A stretch of DNA of 64,000 nucleotides from Pontibacter actiniarum (GCF_003585765.1 NZ_CP021235.1:1488001-1552000), one strand, 5' to 3'. Positions 1 to 8,761 are shown, counted from the first letter of the stretch. The notes: generated by a model not told the origin, from the sequence alone. Made by a program: numbers and translations.

Positions 1-650
1 AGCAGCTCCGCCCTACCCCTTGCCGCCTGGTGGCTGTGTCTAAAACACACCCGGTAACAGCCATCAAAGAGGCTTATGATGCCGGCCACCGGTTGTTTGG
101 CGAGAATAAGGTGCAGGAGCTGATCGATAAATATGCGCTGTTGCCACACGATATTGCCTGGCACCTGATCGGGCACCTGCAAACAAACAAGGTAAAGTAC
201 ATTGCCGAGTTTATAGATATGATCCAGTCGGTAGACAGCCTCAAGCTGCTAAAGGAGATCAATAAGCGGGCGGAGATGTTCGGCCGCACCCTCCCGATTA
301 ACTGCATGCTGCAGATAGCCATCGCGGATGAGGAAACAAAGTATGGCATGAGCTGCGACGAAGCGGAGGCGCTGCTACAGTCAGAAGAGTACAGGGGTAT
401 GAAGTACATCCGCATTACAGGTGTGATGGGCATAGCCACAAACACTGAAGACGAGCAGAAGCTGCGCGGGGAGTTCCGTACGTTACGGGCCTGCTTCACC
501 CGCCTGAAGGAAACCTTCTTCTTTGCCAACGGTGACTTTAAGGAAATATCCATGGGCATGAGCGCTGACTGGGAACTGGCACTGGAAGAAGGCAGCACCA
601 TGATACGGGTAGGCAGCGGCATCTTCGGAGCAAGAGACTACAGTAAATAA
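1..650 (+). CDS. YggS/PLPBP-family pyridoxal phosphate-binding protein (5' end outside window)
   Basis: The reading frame is open from the left edge, so the gene starts upstream; roughly ten residues seem to be missing. The visible start reads RLVAVSKTHP, where the lysine is the PLP-binding lysine of the family. GENKVQEL and HLIGHLQTNKVKYI follow, and the C-terminus carries the phosphate-binding stretch SMGMSADWELAL then GSTMIRVGSGIFG. The length (about 215 visible residues) fits the family. YggS proteins are cytosolic and are thought to buffer PLP and affect amino-acid homeostasis; no catalytic reaction is established. The GTG at 30 is an internal valine, not the start. Confidence 0.93.
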   Translation, partial: QLRPTPCRLVAVSKTHPVTAIKEAYDAGHRLFGENKVQELIDKYALLPHDIAWHLIGHLQTNKVKYIAEFIDMIQSVDSLKLLKEINKRAEMFGRTLPINCMLQIAIADEETKYGMSCDEAEALLQSEEYRGMKYIRITGVMGIATNTEDEQKLRGEFRTLRACFTRLKETFFFANGDFKEISMGMSADWELALEEGSTMIRVGSGIFGARDYSK

Positions 651-721
651 GCGCGGCCTTTCTGCGCTTGTAGATGTTAGGTAACAAAGGAGCATGTCGT
701 TTCTGTGACCGTACATAAGGT

Positions 722-1639
722 ATGCGCTGTAAACTATTCATTTCCATGGCAGCCCTTTTAGTAACAGCTGCCTGCACCTCAGAAAAGATGGAACAAGCCT
801 CTCCTGTAGCTTCCGCTAGTTTCCCGGCCTTTGACCTGGAGGGGCACCGCGGGGCGCGGGGCCTGCTGCCGGAGAACACGCTTCCCGCTATGGAGAAGGC
901 GCTGGCGCTGGGGGTAACCACCCTGGAAATGGATGTGCACGTTAGCCGCGACGGAGAAGTGCTCCTCTCCCACGACCCGTACTTTAACCCTGCGCATGAG
1001 CTGTTGCCTGCGGGCGCAGAAATACCTGTGCACGAAGCGGATAAACACATCCTCTACCAGATGCCTTACAGCGAGATCCGCAAATTCGATGTTGGGTCTA
1101 AACGCTATAGCCGCTTTCCGGAGCAAACGCTGGTGAAGGCCTATAAGCCTTTGCTGTCGGAGGTAGCGGATACGGTGCAGGCCTACAGGGAGAAGCACGG
1201 TTTGCCACCTGTGTTCTACAACATTGAGACAAAATCCTCCCCTGCGGGAGACGGCAAGTACCACCCGGCGCCGGAGGAGTTTGTAGACAGGCTGATGGCA
1301 GTGATTGATAAAAAAGGGATTCGCCCTTACGTTATTATTCAGTCGTTCGACCCGCGTACCCTGCAGGTGGTGCACCGGAAATACCCGGATGTGATGACGG
1401 CCCTGCTGGTGGAGAACATGGATGGCTTAGAGAAGAACCTGGAGCGCCTGGGCTTCACCCCCACCGTCTACAGCCCCTACTACCAACTCATTACGCCAGC
1501 GCTCGTAGAGGCTACGCACAGGCGCAGCATGAAGCTTATCCCCTGGACGGTGAACGACCTGGAGCAGATGAAGCAGCTGAAGCAAATGGGTGTGGACGGC
1601 CTTATCTCGGACTATCCCAACCTCTACAACCAGCTATAA
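722..1639 (+). CDS. Glycerophosphodiester phosphodiesterase family lipoprotein
   Basis: This 305-residue protein starts with a lipoprotein signal ending in TAAC (Cys18), so it is probably anchored in a cell-envelope membrane facing the periplasm. The GDPD signature is clear: HRGARGLLPENT at about 42-53, then EMDVHVSRDGEVLLSHD, which supplies the metal-binding Glu/Asp and the second His. The C-terminus WTVNDLEQMKQLKQMGVDGL is the usual end of this TIM barrel. The family hydrolyses glycerophosphodiesters to glycerol 3-phosphate and an alcohol; the true substrate is not visible. It lies 71 bp after the YggS gene and may be transcribed with it. Confidence 0.93.
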   Translation: MRCKLFISMAALLVTAACTSEKMEQASPVASASFPAFDLEGHRGARGLLPENTLPAMEKALALGVTTLEMDVHVSRDGEVLLSHDPYFNPAHELLPAGAEIPVHEADKHILYQMPYSEIRKFDVGSKRYSRFPEQTLVKAYKPLLSEVADTVQAYREKHGLPPVFYNIETKSSPAGDGKYHPAPEEFVDRLMAVIDKKGIRPYVIIQSFDPRTLQVVHRKYPDVMTALLVENMDGLEKNLERLGFTPTVYSPYYQLITPALVEATHRRSMKLIPWTVNDLEQMKQLKQMGVDGLISDYPNLYNQL

Positions 1640-1730
1640 GGGGTTTACGCCAGAGCAGCCATAACGCAAGTATGCGCAGAATTACGTACTTTGCCACGAA
1701 ATTATGTATCATATTTAAAAGCACGAGAAC

Positions 1731-2177
1731 ATGACAGAGCATGCGGTAGACATCGAGAAGCAATACAAGACATTCATTCAGCGTGTGGTAGACACGGAAA
1801 GAGTGTGGGGCCTGACCAAAGAAGACACCTGGGCTACCTCCAGCTCGTCTGAGTTTGAGGATACGGAGGTGATTCTGTTCTGGTCTGAGGAAGCAGGTGC
1901 AAAGGCATGTGCCGCTGATGAGTGGGCGGAGTATACCCCCGAGTCTATTTCGCTGGTGGAGTTCCTGGAGAACTGGTGCGTGGGCATGTATGGCGATGAG
2001 CTGCTGGTGGGCGCCAACTGGGACGCAAACCTGATAGGCAAAGAGGCCGAGCCTTTGGTAGTAGCCCTGGATGTGGTGACGCAGCTGAAGGCGGAAGGCA
2101 AGACACTGGAGTTTGAGCAGTACGACAGCCAGCAGGAGTTCGAAGACCAGGTAATAGAGGCGCTGGAAGCAGAGTAA
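1731..2177 (+). CDS. DUF2750 domain protein
   Basis: A 148-residue acidic cytosolic protein with the DUF2750 pattern: FIQRVVDTERVWGL near the start, an aromatic FWSEEAGAKACAADEWAEY segment, ISLVEFLENW, then LVGANWDANLIGKE and a helical tail. The function of the family is unknown. No signal peptide or membrane segment is present. It has its own upstream gap of 91 bp, so it may have its own promoter. Confidence 0.8.
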   Translation: MTEHAVDIEKQYKTFIQRVVDTERVWGLTKEDTWATSSSSEFEDTEVILFWSEEAGAKACAADEWAEYTPESISLVEFLENWCVGMYGDELLVGANWDANLIGKEAEPLVVALDVVTQLKAEGKTLEFEQYDSQQEFEDQVIEALEAE

Positions 2178-2204
2178 GAAGGCAAACTTTATCGCTTGCT
2201 GTTG

Positions 2205-2212
2205 TACCTTTG
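2205..2212 (+). promoter_or_regulatory. Putative -7 promoter element TACCTTTG
   Basis: TACCTTTG matches the Bacteroidota sigma-A -7 consensus TAnnTTTG and lies 36 bp before the GTG start at 2249. No clear TTTG -33 element is seen at the right distance. Confidence 0.55.
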
Positions 2213-2248
2213 TGCAGCTAAGTATAAACTCTACCTAACTCGATTACC

Positions 2249-2626
2249 GTGACGCAAAAAATTATACTTCTGATTGCCAGTGCCCTGGGAGCACTTACCG
2301 TAGCCATAGGCGCCTTTGGTGCGCATGCCCTTTCTGCCACCTTGCAGGCCTCAGGCCGGGTGGATACGTTTGAAACCGCCGTTAAGTACCAGATGTACCA
2401 TACTCTGGCGCTTCTTGCGGTGGGCCTGCTGTTGTTTAAAGTAGAGCAACCGGCGCTGCAAACAGCTGCCTGGTGCTTTTTTCTGGGGATTCTGATTTTC
2501 TCCGGATCACTTTACACCCTGTGTGCCACAGGCATCACGTGGCTGGGAGCCATTACCCCCATTGGCGGGACCCTGTTTATCATAGGATGGGGCGCCTTGT
2601 TTTACGCGGTGCTCAAGGCTTTTTAG
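2249..2626 (+). CDS. DUF423 family inner-membrane protein
   Basis: A 125-residue membrane protein with four hydrophobic segments. The N-terminal run ALGALTVAIGAFGAHAL is the hallmark of DUF423 (YgdD/YwdK), and YQMYHTLALLAVGLL follows, with GITWLGAITPIGGTLFIIGW near the end. The family is widespread and uncharacterised. The start is GTG; no in-frame ATG precedes the conserved region. A TACCTTTG promoter lies upstream and a strong terminator follows at 2647. Confidence 0.9.
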   Translation: MTQKIILLIASALGALTVAIGAFGAHALSATLQASGRVDTFETAVKYQMYHTLALLAVGLLLFKVEQPALQTAAWCFFLGILIFSGSLYTLCATGITWLGAITPIGGTLFIIGWGALFYAVLKAF

Positions 2627-2646
2627 CAATCAGAGAACCAGCACTG

Positions 2647-2683
2647 AAGGCAAAGTACGGGCAACTGTACTTTGCCTTTTTTA
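2647..2683 (+). terminator. Rho-independent terminator after the DUF423 gene
   Basis: AAGGCAAAGTAC at 2647-2658 pairs with GTACTTTGCCTT at 2667-2678 around an 8-nt loop, followed by a T run. It lies 20 bp after the DUF423 stop. Confidence 0.8.
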
Positions 2684-2739
2684 TTTACCGTGTGCCGTGT
2701 AAAGATGCCCGACAGGTACAACCCGCAGGGGGAAAACAA

Positions 2740-2767
2740 AAAGACCATCCCGTAAAGGATGGTCTTT
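2740..2767 (-). terminator. Rho-independent terminator of the DUF1573 gene
   Basis: AAAGACCATCC (2740-2750) and GGATGGTCTTT (2757-2767) form an 11-bp stem with a 6-nt loop. Read on the minus strand it is followed by TTTTGTTTT, so it ends the gene at 2792-3235. Confidence 0.8.
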
Positions 2768-2791
2768 CTTATGCTGTAAAGCAGCGAGAGC

Positions 2792-3235
2792 TTACTTTTG
2801 CGTAGCGCTGGCTGTCGTCTTTGATTTAATGTCGGTTACGATGTAAACGTACTTCGCGCCGTCCGCTGCGTTAGAGTGAACAGTGATCGCTTTCTTCTGC
2901 TTACCAAGCTTTCCGGCGCTGTTAAACTTAGCGGTAACAAAACCAGTTTTGCCCGGCATCACCGGCTCCTTAGACCAGGCTGGCGTAGTGCAGCCGCACG
3001 ATACGTCAACACGCTCAATTACCAGTGGCTGTGTTCCTGTGTTCTTAAAGTTGAAGGTGTGCTCTACCACATCCCCCTGCGTAATGTCGCCAAAGTTAAA
3101 CTCTGTCTCCTCGAAAGCCAGAACAGGTCCGTTCTTAGCTTGCTCCTGAGGGGCGGTGGCCTTTGGTTTTTCCTGAGCAACGGCACCACCGGCTACAAGA
3201 GCGGCAAATGCAAAAGATAGAAATACTTTTTTCAT
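2792..3235 (-). CDS. DUF1573 domain secreted protein
   Basis: A 147-residue protein with a signal peptide of about 20 residues ending in GGAVAQ. The mature part is a single immunoglobulin-like DUF1573 domain: FNFGDITQGDVVEHTFNF, NTGTQPLVIERVDVSCGCT and PGKTGFVTAKFNSAGK. The paired cysteines in SCGCT are typical. The family is abundant in Bacteroidota envelopes; its role is not established. It is transcribed alone between two hairpins and spacers. Confidence 0.9.
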   Translation of the reverse strand: MKKVFLSFAFAALVAGGAVAQEKPKATAPQEQAKNGPVLAFEETEFNFGDITQGDVVEHTFNFKNTGTQPLVIERVDVSCGCTTPAWSKEPVMPGKTGFVTAKFNSAGKLGKQKKAITVHSNAADGAKYVYIVTDIKSKTTASATQK

Positions 3236-3313
3236 CTTATAAAGGGTTAGGTTAATTCGATAGGGTATATACTTGTTTTACATCAAAAACGATGCAAAAT
3301 AAGATTTCTTTTG

Positions 3314-4720
3314 TCAGTCAACTAATAATATGTCGTTAAAGTTCAGCAGGTACAGCTCCTCCGACGAGCGGGTGAGGGCGGTGTAAAGCCAGCGGGCAAA
3401 CTCTTCGTTCACCATGTCTTCCTTCAGAAAGCCCTGATCCACAAACACCGCCTGCCACTGGCCCCCCTGCGCCTTGTGGCAGGTAAGCGCGTAGGCGAAC
3501 TTCACCTGCAAGGCGTTCAGGTACGGGTTTTTCTTTAGCTCTTTGTAACGTTCGCGCTTGTTTGTGATATCCATGTAATCCTGCAGCACCTCTTCATAGA
3601 GCTTTTTGTTCTGATCGGAGGGCAGTGCCGGCGCATCGGTATACAGCGTGTCGAGCATGATCTTTACCTCCTCCTCGGCAGCATCCGGGTAATCCACGAA
3701 GCGGATGCGCACATCAGCAAAGCGGAAGCCGTACATCTCCTCATCACGGATAATTTTAGTTACCTCCACAAAGTCACCGTTGGCCATAAACCCGATATCA
3801 GACTCCTTGGGCAGCCAGAAGTAGTTGTTGCGCACGATCATCAGGTAGTCACCCACCCCAATCTCATCCTCGGCAAAGAAAATGTGCCGGCGGATGTGCT
3901 GGTTGTACATGTTGGCCATCTTGTTGGACCGGCAGATAACGATGGTGTTCTCAATCCCGAACTTATCGTAGGCATAGCGCAGCCCGTCCTCCAGCTTTTC
4001 GCCGGTCATGCGGTAAATATCGCGCCAGCCCTTGGTAAAGAGCTTGATCTCCAGTTTCTCCTGCTGCATGCGGTCCCGGAGCTGCGTGGCGTTCATCAGG
4101 ATGCCCGATGCCTCGGCCTGCCGCATGACCTGGCGCAACTCAATGCCCTGCACGTTACAGCGGAAGTTCTGCTTCATGTATTCGGCATCCAGCGAGGGGC
4201 TTAGCGCCTGCCCTACTGGTGGCAACTGGGCCGTATCGCCAATCAGCAGCAGCTTGTTTCCCTTTTTATCGAACACATACTGCAGAAGGTCCTGCAGCAG
4301 CCCGTTTTCCCCGAAGCCGCTGTCGTCCGAGATCATCGAGGCCTCGTCTATGATATAAACGGTATTGTCTGCTTTGTTGGGCTGGCGTGTAAACGAAAGG
4401 CCCTCCGAAAAGGGATTGGCCGTCTGGCGGTAAATCTTTTTATGAATGGTGTGGGCCGGCTTGCCGCTGTAGCTGGCCATTACCTTGGCGGCGCGGCCTG
4501 TCGGCGCCAGCAGCACATACTTATAGCCGAACTTATTCAGGATCTTTACCAGCGAGGTAACCACGGTGGTCTTTCCCGTACCGGCGTAACCCTTCAGCAG
4601 GAACACCTGCCGCTCATCGGTTTTGTTAAGTATAAACTCATCCAGCTTGGCAAATAGCTTCGCCTGGTCCTCCGTCGGCTCAAAGGGGAAACTTGTTTTT
4701 AAGGCTTCTACTGGGCGCAT
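3314..4720 (-). CDS. RecD/Dda-like superfamily 1 ATP-dependent DNA helicase
   Basis: This 468-residue protein has Walker A GYAGTGKTT (about 44-52), GRAAK motif Ia, Walker B VYIIDEASM, motif III LIGDTAQLPPVG, and a C-terminal UvrD-like half with TCHKAQGGQW and YTALTRS. These are all SF1 helicase motifs in the order seen in RecD2/Dda-type enzymes. It lacks the N-terminal extension of full RecD2, so it is a short Dda-like version common in Bacteroidota, acting on cytosolic DNA in repair or replication. It lies 48 bp downstream of the thioesterase gene on the same strand. Confidence 0.92.
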   Translation of the reverse strand: MRPVEALKTSFPFEPTEDQAKLFAKLDEFILNKTDERQVFLLKGYAGTGKTTVVTSLVKILNKFGYKYVLLAPTGRAAKVMASYSGKPAHTIHKKIYRQTANPFSEGLSFTRQPNKADNTVYIIDEASMISDDSGFGENGLLQDLLQYVFDKKGNKLLLIGDTAQLPPVGQALSPSLDAEYMKQNFRCNVQGIELRQVMRQAEASGILMNATQLRDRMQQEKLEIKLFTKGWRDIYRMTGEKLEDGLRYAYDKFGIENTIVICRSNKMANMYNQHIRRHIFFAEDEIGVGDYLMIVRNNYFWLPKESDIGFMANGDFVEVTKIIRDEEMYGFRFADVRIRFVDYPDAAEEEVKIMLDTLYTDAPALPSDQNKKLYEEVLQDYMDITNKRERYKELKKNPYLNALQVKFAYALTCHKAQGGQWQAVFVDQGFLKEDMVNEEFARWLYTALTRSSEELYLLNFNDILLVD

Positions 4721-4768
4721 GGTGGTAAGTATGGGGTAAAAATAATAAACGGGTTTTTAGGCTCTGTC

Positions 4769-5239
4769 TCAGGATACAGGTTCTGCGAGCTTCCGGGCAA
4801 CATCCTCCGGCGTGATGGTGGCCATGCTGGTACTGGCTTTAGCGATAAGCAGCGGCGCTGCCGTCCCCTTTACAGCGTAGATCTCTGCTTCGCAGAAATT
4901 TAGCTTGCGGCCCTGCTTCACCACATAGCCTTTGGCAAGCAGCTTGTCTCCCAGGCCCGGGTGGAAGTAAGAAACCTTGATCTCAGCCGTCACCACGTTG
5001 TGGTCCCTGGGCACCAGGCTAACGGCAGCAAAGCCTGCCACTACATCGGCCAGGGTGGCAATTACGCCTCCGTGGGTAAAACCTTTGTGCTGGCGGTGCT
5101 TTTCTTCCAGCACGAGTTCGCCTTCTATCCTGCCAACTTCTATCTTTGTTACGTTAAAGCCCAGGAGCCTCATGAATTCCTGTCGCTCCAGCTTTACGCG
5201 TATGTCTGCTTCGTAATCGGGGTTATACGTTTTAATCAT
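4769..5239 (-). CDS. PaaI-family hotdog-fold thioesterase
   Basis: A 156-residue single hotdog domain. The active-site region HKGFTHGGVIATLADVVAG is the PaaI/YbgC-like signature (HGG followed by a helix), and VTAEIKVSYFHPG is the conserved central strand. Such enzymes hydrolyse acyl-CoA thioesters; the substrate cannot be read from sequence. It is divergent from the NUDIX gene at 5277 with 37 bp between start codons, so both promoters must lie in or around that spacer. Confidence 0.88.
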   Translation of the reverse strand: MIKTYNPDYEADIRVKLERQEFMRLLGFNVTKIEVGRIEGELVLEEKHRQHKGFTHGGVIATLADVVAGFAAVSLVPRDHNVVTAEIKVSYFHPGLGDKLLAKGYVVKQGRKLNFCEAEIYAVKGTAAPLLIAKASTSMATITPEDVARKLAEPVS

Positions 5240-5276
5240 TCTGTAAATTTACGACGAAAAACACCGTTCGCCAACC

Positions 5277-5762
5277 ATGTCTGACTTAAACCCGAACGCC
5301 GCCCCTTTTGCCGAAAAACTTCGGGTAAGGGTATGCGGCATCTGCGTTCAGAATAACAAATTACTTGTCGTGCGCCACGGCAAAACCGTGGATAACAAGG
5401 CCTTCTGGGTGCCTCCGGGAGGAGGTGTGCAATATGACGAAAGTATGCAGGACTGCCTGAAACGGGAGTTTCTGGAAGAAACCGGGCTACAGGTGCAGGT
5501 TAGCCGCTTTCTTTTTGTGAACGAGTTTCTGCACCCGCCGCTGCACGCGGTAGAGCTGTTCTTTGAGGTACAGCTCCAGGACGGCCGCCTGGCAACCGGG
5601 GCAGACCCGGAGCTGGCGGAGGGGGCGCAGCTGATTGAGCAGGTGCAGTGGCTGACCATGAAAGAGATACAGGCCATTCCCACACCGGACAAGCACCGCG
5701 TGCTGCAGCACCTCATCGCGCTGGACGACCTCCTGGGCCTGCCGCATTATTTCATACCTTAA
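5277..5762 (+). CDS. NUDIX hydrolase
   Basis: A 161-residue cytosolic protein with a complete Nudix box, GVQYDE then REFLEETGL, giving the metal-binding glutamates. Upstream are VRVCGICVQNNKLLVVRH and FWVPPGGG, the usual first strands and entry to the box. Nudix enzymes cleave nucleoside diphosphates linked to another group; the specificity here is unknown. It is the first gene of a plus-strand run to DUF3822. Confidence 0.9.
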   Translation: MSDLNPNAAPFAEKLRVRVCGICVQNNKLLVVRHGKTVDNKAFWVPPGGGVQYDESMQDCLKREFLEETGLQVQVSRFLFVNEFLHPPLHAVELFFEVQLQDGRLATGADPELAEGAQLIEQVQWLTMKEIQAIPTPDKHRVLQHLIALDDLLGLPHYFIP

Positions 5763-5852
5763 GCCTTGCCTCGCGGCCTTTTGCCATAATTTTTTTATAC
5801 TTGCAGATGAGCGGATACACCCGCAAAGGCTTTTACAGGACGACCAGACACA

Positions 5853-6740
5853 TTGAACACCATCAACACACATTTCAGGCTCTCCCACCACATACAGGAT
5901 GAGGCTTTTGCCTTGTCGCAGGCGGCTCAGTGCAATTTGTACCTCTCGCTCAGCCAGAAGGCCATACGCATTGCCGTGGCAGACACAGGGCGCAACAAGT
6001 TTGTGGTGCTGGAGGATTATGAGCTGATCACGGTGTTCTCGCCGATGCAGGTGGCCGAGCAACTGCGCCTGATTGCACAGGAGAACCCGCTGCTGCAGGA
6101 GCAGCACTGGAACCTGGTGCGGGTGGCTGTGAGCAACCAGCACTTCACGCTTGTGCCCGAAACGCTGTATGACCCTGCCCACCAGCACGATTACCTGCGC
6201 CTGCACTCAGACCTGAACCCGCTACAGGATGTGGTGCTCTCCTACCGCCACAGCAGCCTGGAGGCCGTCAACATCTTTTCGCTTGACGCAAGCACGTACC
6301 AGACGCTGCAGGGCCTGTTTCCGCAGGCGCCAATGCAGCTCGTGCACCTGACCAGCGCCTTGATCCGGAGCATCCTGCACCAGACCCCGCGTACAAATCT
6401 GCGCAGCATGTACGCCTTTGTGGAGCGGAACTACGTAACCCTGTTGGTGGTGGGCCCGGCCGGGCTGGAATTCTGCAATATTTTCCACTACCTGAGCCCG
6501 GAGGACTTTATCTACTACATCATTTTTGTGATGCAGGAGCAAAAGATGAACCCGGAGCAGGAAACAATCACGCTTTGGGGGGATATCACACACGATTCCT
6601 CGCTGTTCAACGTATTGCAGAAGTATATCCGGCACATAAAGCTAGGCAAAAAACCGGCCGACGTGGACTACAGCTATAAGTTTCACGACATCTTTGAGCA
6701 CCGGTACTTTGAGCTCTACAGCCTCCATTTGTGCGAGTAG
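5853..6740 (+). CDS. DUF3822 family protein
   Basis: A 295-residue protein matching DUF3822, a family found in Bacteroidota that keeps company with coaD. It has HIQDEAFALSQA near the start, CNLYLSLSQKAIRIAVAD as first strand, and a C-terminal LWGDITHDSSLFNVLQKYIRHI segment. The fold suggests a ribonuclease-H-like (actin/FtsA-like) pseudo-ATPase; this is inference. No ATG precedes the conserved region, so the start is probably the TTG at 5853. Its partner rsmD, often adjacent in relatives, is not here. Confidence 0.85.
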   Translation: MNTINTHFRLSHHIQDEAFALSQAAQCNLYLSLSQKAIRIAVADTGRNKFVVLEDYELITVFSPMQVAEQLRLIAQENPLLQEQHWNLVRVAVSNQHFTLVPETLYDPAHQHDYLRLHSDLNPLQDVVLSYRHSSLEAVNIFSLDASTYQTLQGLFPQAPMQLVHLTSALIRSILHQTPRTNLRSMYAFVERNYVTLLVVGPAGLEFCNIFHYLSPEDFIYYIIFVMQEQKMNPEQETITLWGDITHDSSLFNVLQKYIRHIKLGKKPADVDYSYKFHDIFEHRYFELYSLHLCE

Positions 6741-6752
6741 GCTTGATTCTGA

Positions 6753-6860
6753 ATTTTGAGTAACTGAATAATTAAAAAGAGCTTGGCTCAGGCAGGAATT
6801 TCAGTTAATCACACTTTACAACCAAAATAGTTACCCATTCCAACTTCAGCAACTCAAAAC
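6753..6860. repeat. Imperfect inverted repeat between DUF3822 and coaD
   Basis: ATTTTGAGTAACTGAA (6753-6768) pairs with TTCAGCAACTCAAAAC (6845-6860), 13 of 16 positions. The interior is A+T rich. The words resemble the inverted repeat at 34769-34924, suggesting a small dispersed element. Confidence 0.45.
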
Positions 6861-6866
6861 TAACGA

Positions 6867-7343
6867 ATGAAAAGAATTGCGCTCTTCCCCGGCTCTTTTG
6901 ATCCCTTCACAAACGGTCACTACGATGTGGTGATGCGGGGGGCAAACCTTTTTGACGAGGTGATCATTGGTATCGGGAATAACAGCAGCAAGCAGCGCTA
7001 CATCCCCGTGGATAAGATGCTGGAGATCATGACGCGCATTTTTGAGCAGCACCCCAACATAAAGGTGCAGACGTTTAAAGGGCTGACAGCAGAGTTCGCG
7101 CGGGAAGTGGGGGCGCAGTTTCTGCTCCGTGGCCTGCGCAACACCACGGACTTTGAGTACGAAAACACTATCGCCCAGGCCAACCGGCATGTGAACCACG
7201 ACCTGGAGAGCGTGTTCCTTATCACAGCACCGCACCTTGCCGCCATCAGTTCCTCTATTATTCGCGAGATTCACCGGTTTGGCGGCAACGTGGATGAGTT
7301 TATACCTTTCCAGTTTTCAGAGATTGCAGATATTGTCGGATAA
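6867..7343 (+). CDS. coaD: Pantetheine-phosphate adenylyltransferase (CoaD)
   Basis: CoaD joins ATP and 4'-phosphopantetheine to give dephospho-CoA, the penultimate step of coenzyme A synthesis. The 158-residue protein has the nucleotidyltransferase start FPGSFDPFTNGH (the TxGH motif), LLRGLRNTTDFEYE for pantetheine binding, and ISSSIIREI (the ISSTxxR motif). Length and motifs are those of the bacterial enzyme. Its last 44 bp overlap, tail to tail, the 3' end of the minus-strand NUDIX gene. Confidence 0.97.
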   Translation: MKRIALFPGSFDPFTNGHYDVVMRGANLFDEVIIGIGNNSSKQRYIPVDKMLEIMTRIFEQHPNIKVQTFKGLTAEFAREVGAQFLLRGLRNTTDFEYENTIAQANRHVNHDLESVFLITAPHLAAISSSIIREIHRFGGNVDEFIPFQFSEIADIVG

Positions 7344-7980
7344 TGAAGGCGATGGAAGTGTAGGCGTTCGGCAGCACTTCCTGCACCTCTTCCGGCGTCA
7401 TCCAGCGAACCTCCTCAATAAACTCTTCGGCTTGCGGCTTCATGAGGCTGTCGTCGGTGCAGTTCATGAGGTACCAGTTTGTCTTCTTCAGGATCTTCTT
7501 GCCCTTGAAGGCGTACGAGTGCCATGTTTTCGGTAGCTTTTCCAGCACCTCCACCTGTATGTTGCACTCCTCCTCTACCTCACGCAGTGCCCCTTCCTCT
7601 ACACTTTCCTTTTTCTCCAGCTTTCCTTTGGGCAGGTCCCACACACCGAGGCGGTAAATCATCAGGATCTTTCCGTCCTTAAGCACCAGGCCACCGGCAG
7701 CCCGTATGATTTTGAATTGGTCCTTGAGGTGCTCAACCAGCTTTTTCTTTTTATCGCCAACCAGCGTGAGTGAACGCAGCTTCTTGAGCTTCTTCACTTC
7801 CATCAACCTTACCAGGCGGTCAATCAGCTGCGGGTCCGCCTCCTTTATCAGCACGTCGCCCACCAGGTCTTTGGATGTAAACTCGTCGGTGGCTTTCAGA
7901 ACAAGGTCATACTCATGCTTATAGACTTTGTCTGTGGCTTTTTTAAGGATAAGCGGAATATCGTTAATGAAAACGTTCAT
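7300..7980 (-). CDS. NUDIX hydrolase with N-terminal extension
   Basis: A protein of 226 residues if it starts at the ATG at 7980; the longer frame to 8019 begins with TTG and is less likely. The first ~100 residues (MNVFINDIPLIL onward) form a lineage-specific domain, and the Nudix box KGKLEKKESVEEGALREVEEE follows AGGLVLKDGKILMIYR in the middle. The substrate is unknown. Homologues sit between coaD and pyrE in many Bacteroidota. The 3' end overlaps coaD by 44 bp. Confidence 0.88.
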   Translation of the reverse strand: MNVFINDIPLILKKATDKVYKHEYDLVLKATDEFTSKDLVGDVLIKEADPQLIDRLVRLMEVKKLKKLRSLTLVGDKKKKLVEHLKDQFKIIRAAGGLVLKDGKILMIYRLGVWDLPKGKLEKKESVEEGALREVEEECNIQVEVLEKLPKTWHSYAFKGKKILKKTNWYLMNCTDDSLMKPQAEEFIEEVRWMTPEEVQEVLPNAYTSIAFIIRQYLQSLKTGKV

Positions 7981-8090
7981 GTAGTTTGGGTGCTTCTGGT
8001 GAAGCTCTAATTTATACAAAACAAAAAATAAATTGCCTCAATCAAAATACGCAGACGGAAAAAGGAAGATTATTTCTGTAAATTCGTCCT

Positions 8091-8729
8091 ATGGATTCTA
8101 CGACTACAGCACATCAGGTAGCCTCTTTTCTGTTAGAGACAGAGGCCGTTAAACTTAGCCCGGAGCAGCCGTTTAAGTGGAGCAGCGGCTGGAACTCCCC
8201 TATCTACTGCGATAACCGCGTAACCCTCTCCTTCCCCTACATACGTAGCTTTATTAAGCAACAGTTGGCAGAGCTGGTAAAACAGCAGTACCCGGAGGTT
8301 GAGGCCATTGCCGGTGTAGCCACGGCAGGCATTGCCCAGGGCGCCTTGGTGGCAGACCTGTTGGAGATGCCCTTTCTGTATGTTCGGCCCGAGCCCAAGA
8401 AGCACGGCATGGGGAACCAGATTGAGGGCCGCCTGCTAGAAGGGCAGAAAGTGGTGCTGGTAGAGGATCTGATCTCCACGGGTGGCAGCTCGCTGAAAGC
8501 CGCCGAGGCGGTGAAGGCTGCCGGTGCCGAAGTGGTGGGCATGGTAGCTATCTTTACCTACGGGTTTGCCGTGGCGGACGAAAACTTTGAGAAGGCCGGT
8601 ATCCCGCTGCATGTGCTTAGTAATTACAATGCCCTGCTAGAGGCCGCTGCCGAGCAAGGCTACATTCAGGAGTCAGCGATGGCGACACTTGCCGAGTGGC
8701 GTCAGTCTCCGGGCACCTGGGGAGTATAA
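8091..8729 (+). CDS. pyrE: Orotate phosphoribosyltransferase (PyrE)
   Basis: PyrE converts orotate and PRPP to orotidine 5'-phosphate in pyrimidine synthesis. The 212-residue protein shows the PRPP-binding loop VVLVEDLISTGGSS, the substrate region KWSSGWNSPIYCDNR, and VRPEPKKHGMGNQIEG, the flexible catalytic loop. The length is normal. It diverges from the NUDIX gene with about 110 bp between starts and ends at a very strong hairpin. Confidence 0.97.
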   Translation: MDSTTTAHQVASFLLETEAVKLSPEQPFKWSSGWNSPIYCDNRVTLSFPYIRSFIKQQLAELVKQQYPEVEAIAGVATAGIAQGALVADLLEMPFLYVRPEPKKHGMGNQIEGRLLEGQKVVLVEDLISTGGSSLKAAEAVKAAGAEVVGMVAIFTYGFAVADENFEKAGIPLHVLSNYNALLEAAAEQGYIQESAMATLAEWRQSPGTWGV

Positions 8730-8761
8730 GCAGCCTCATTTTTCTTCAAAGACCTAACTAC

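Noticed and set aside
5487..6206. 239-codon minus-strand frame across NUDIX and DUF3822
   Set aside because: It spans two supported genes and their spacer on the opposite strand, and has no domain pattern.
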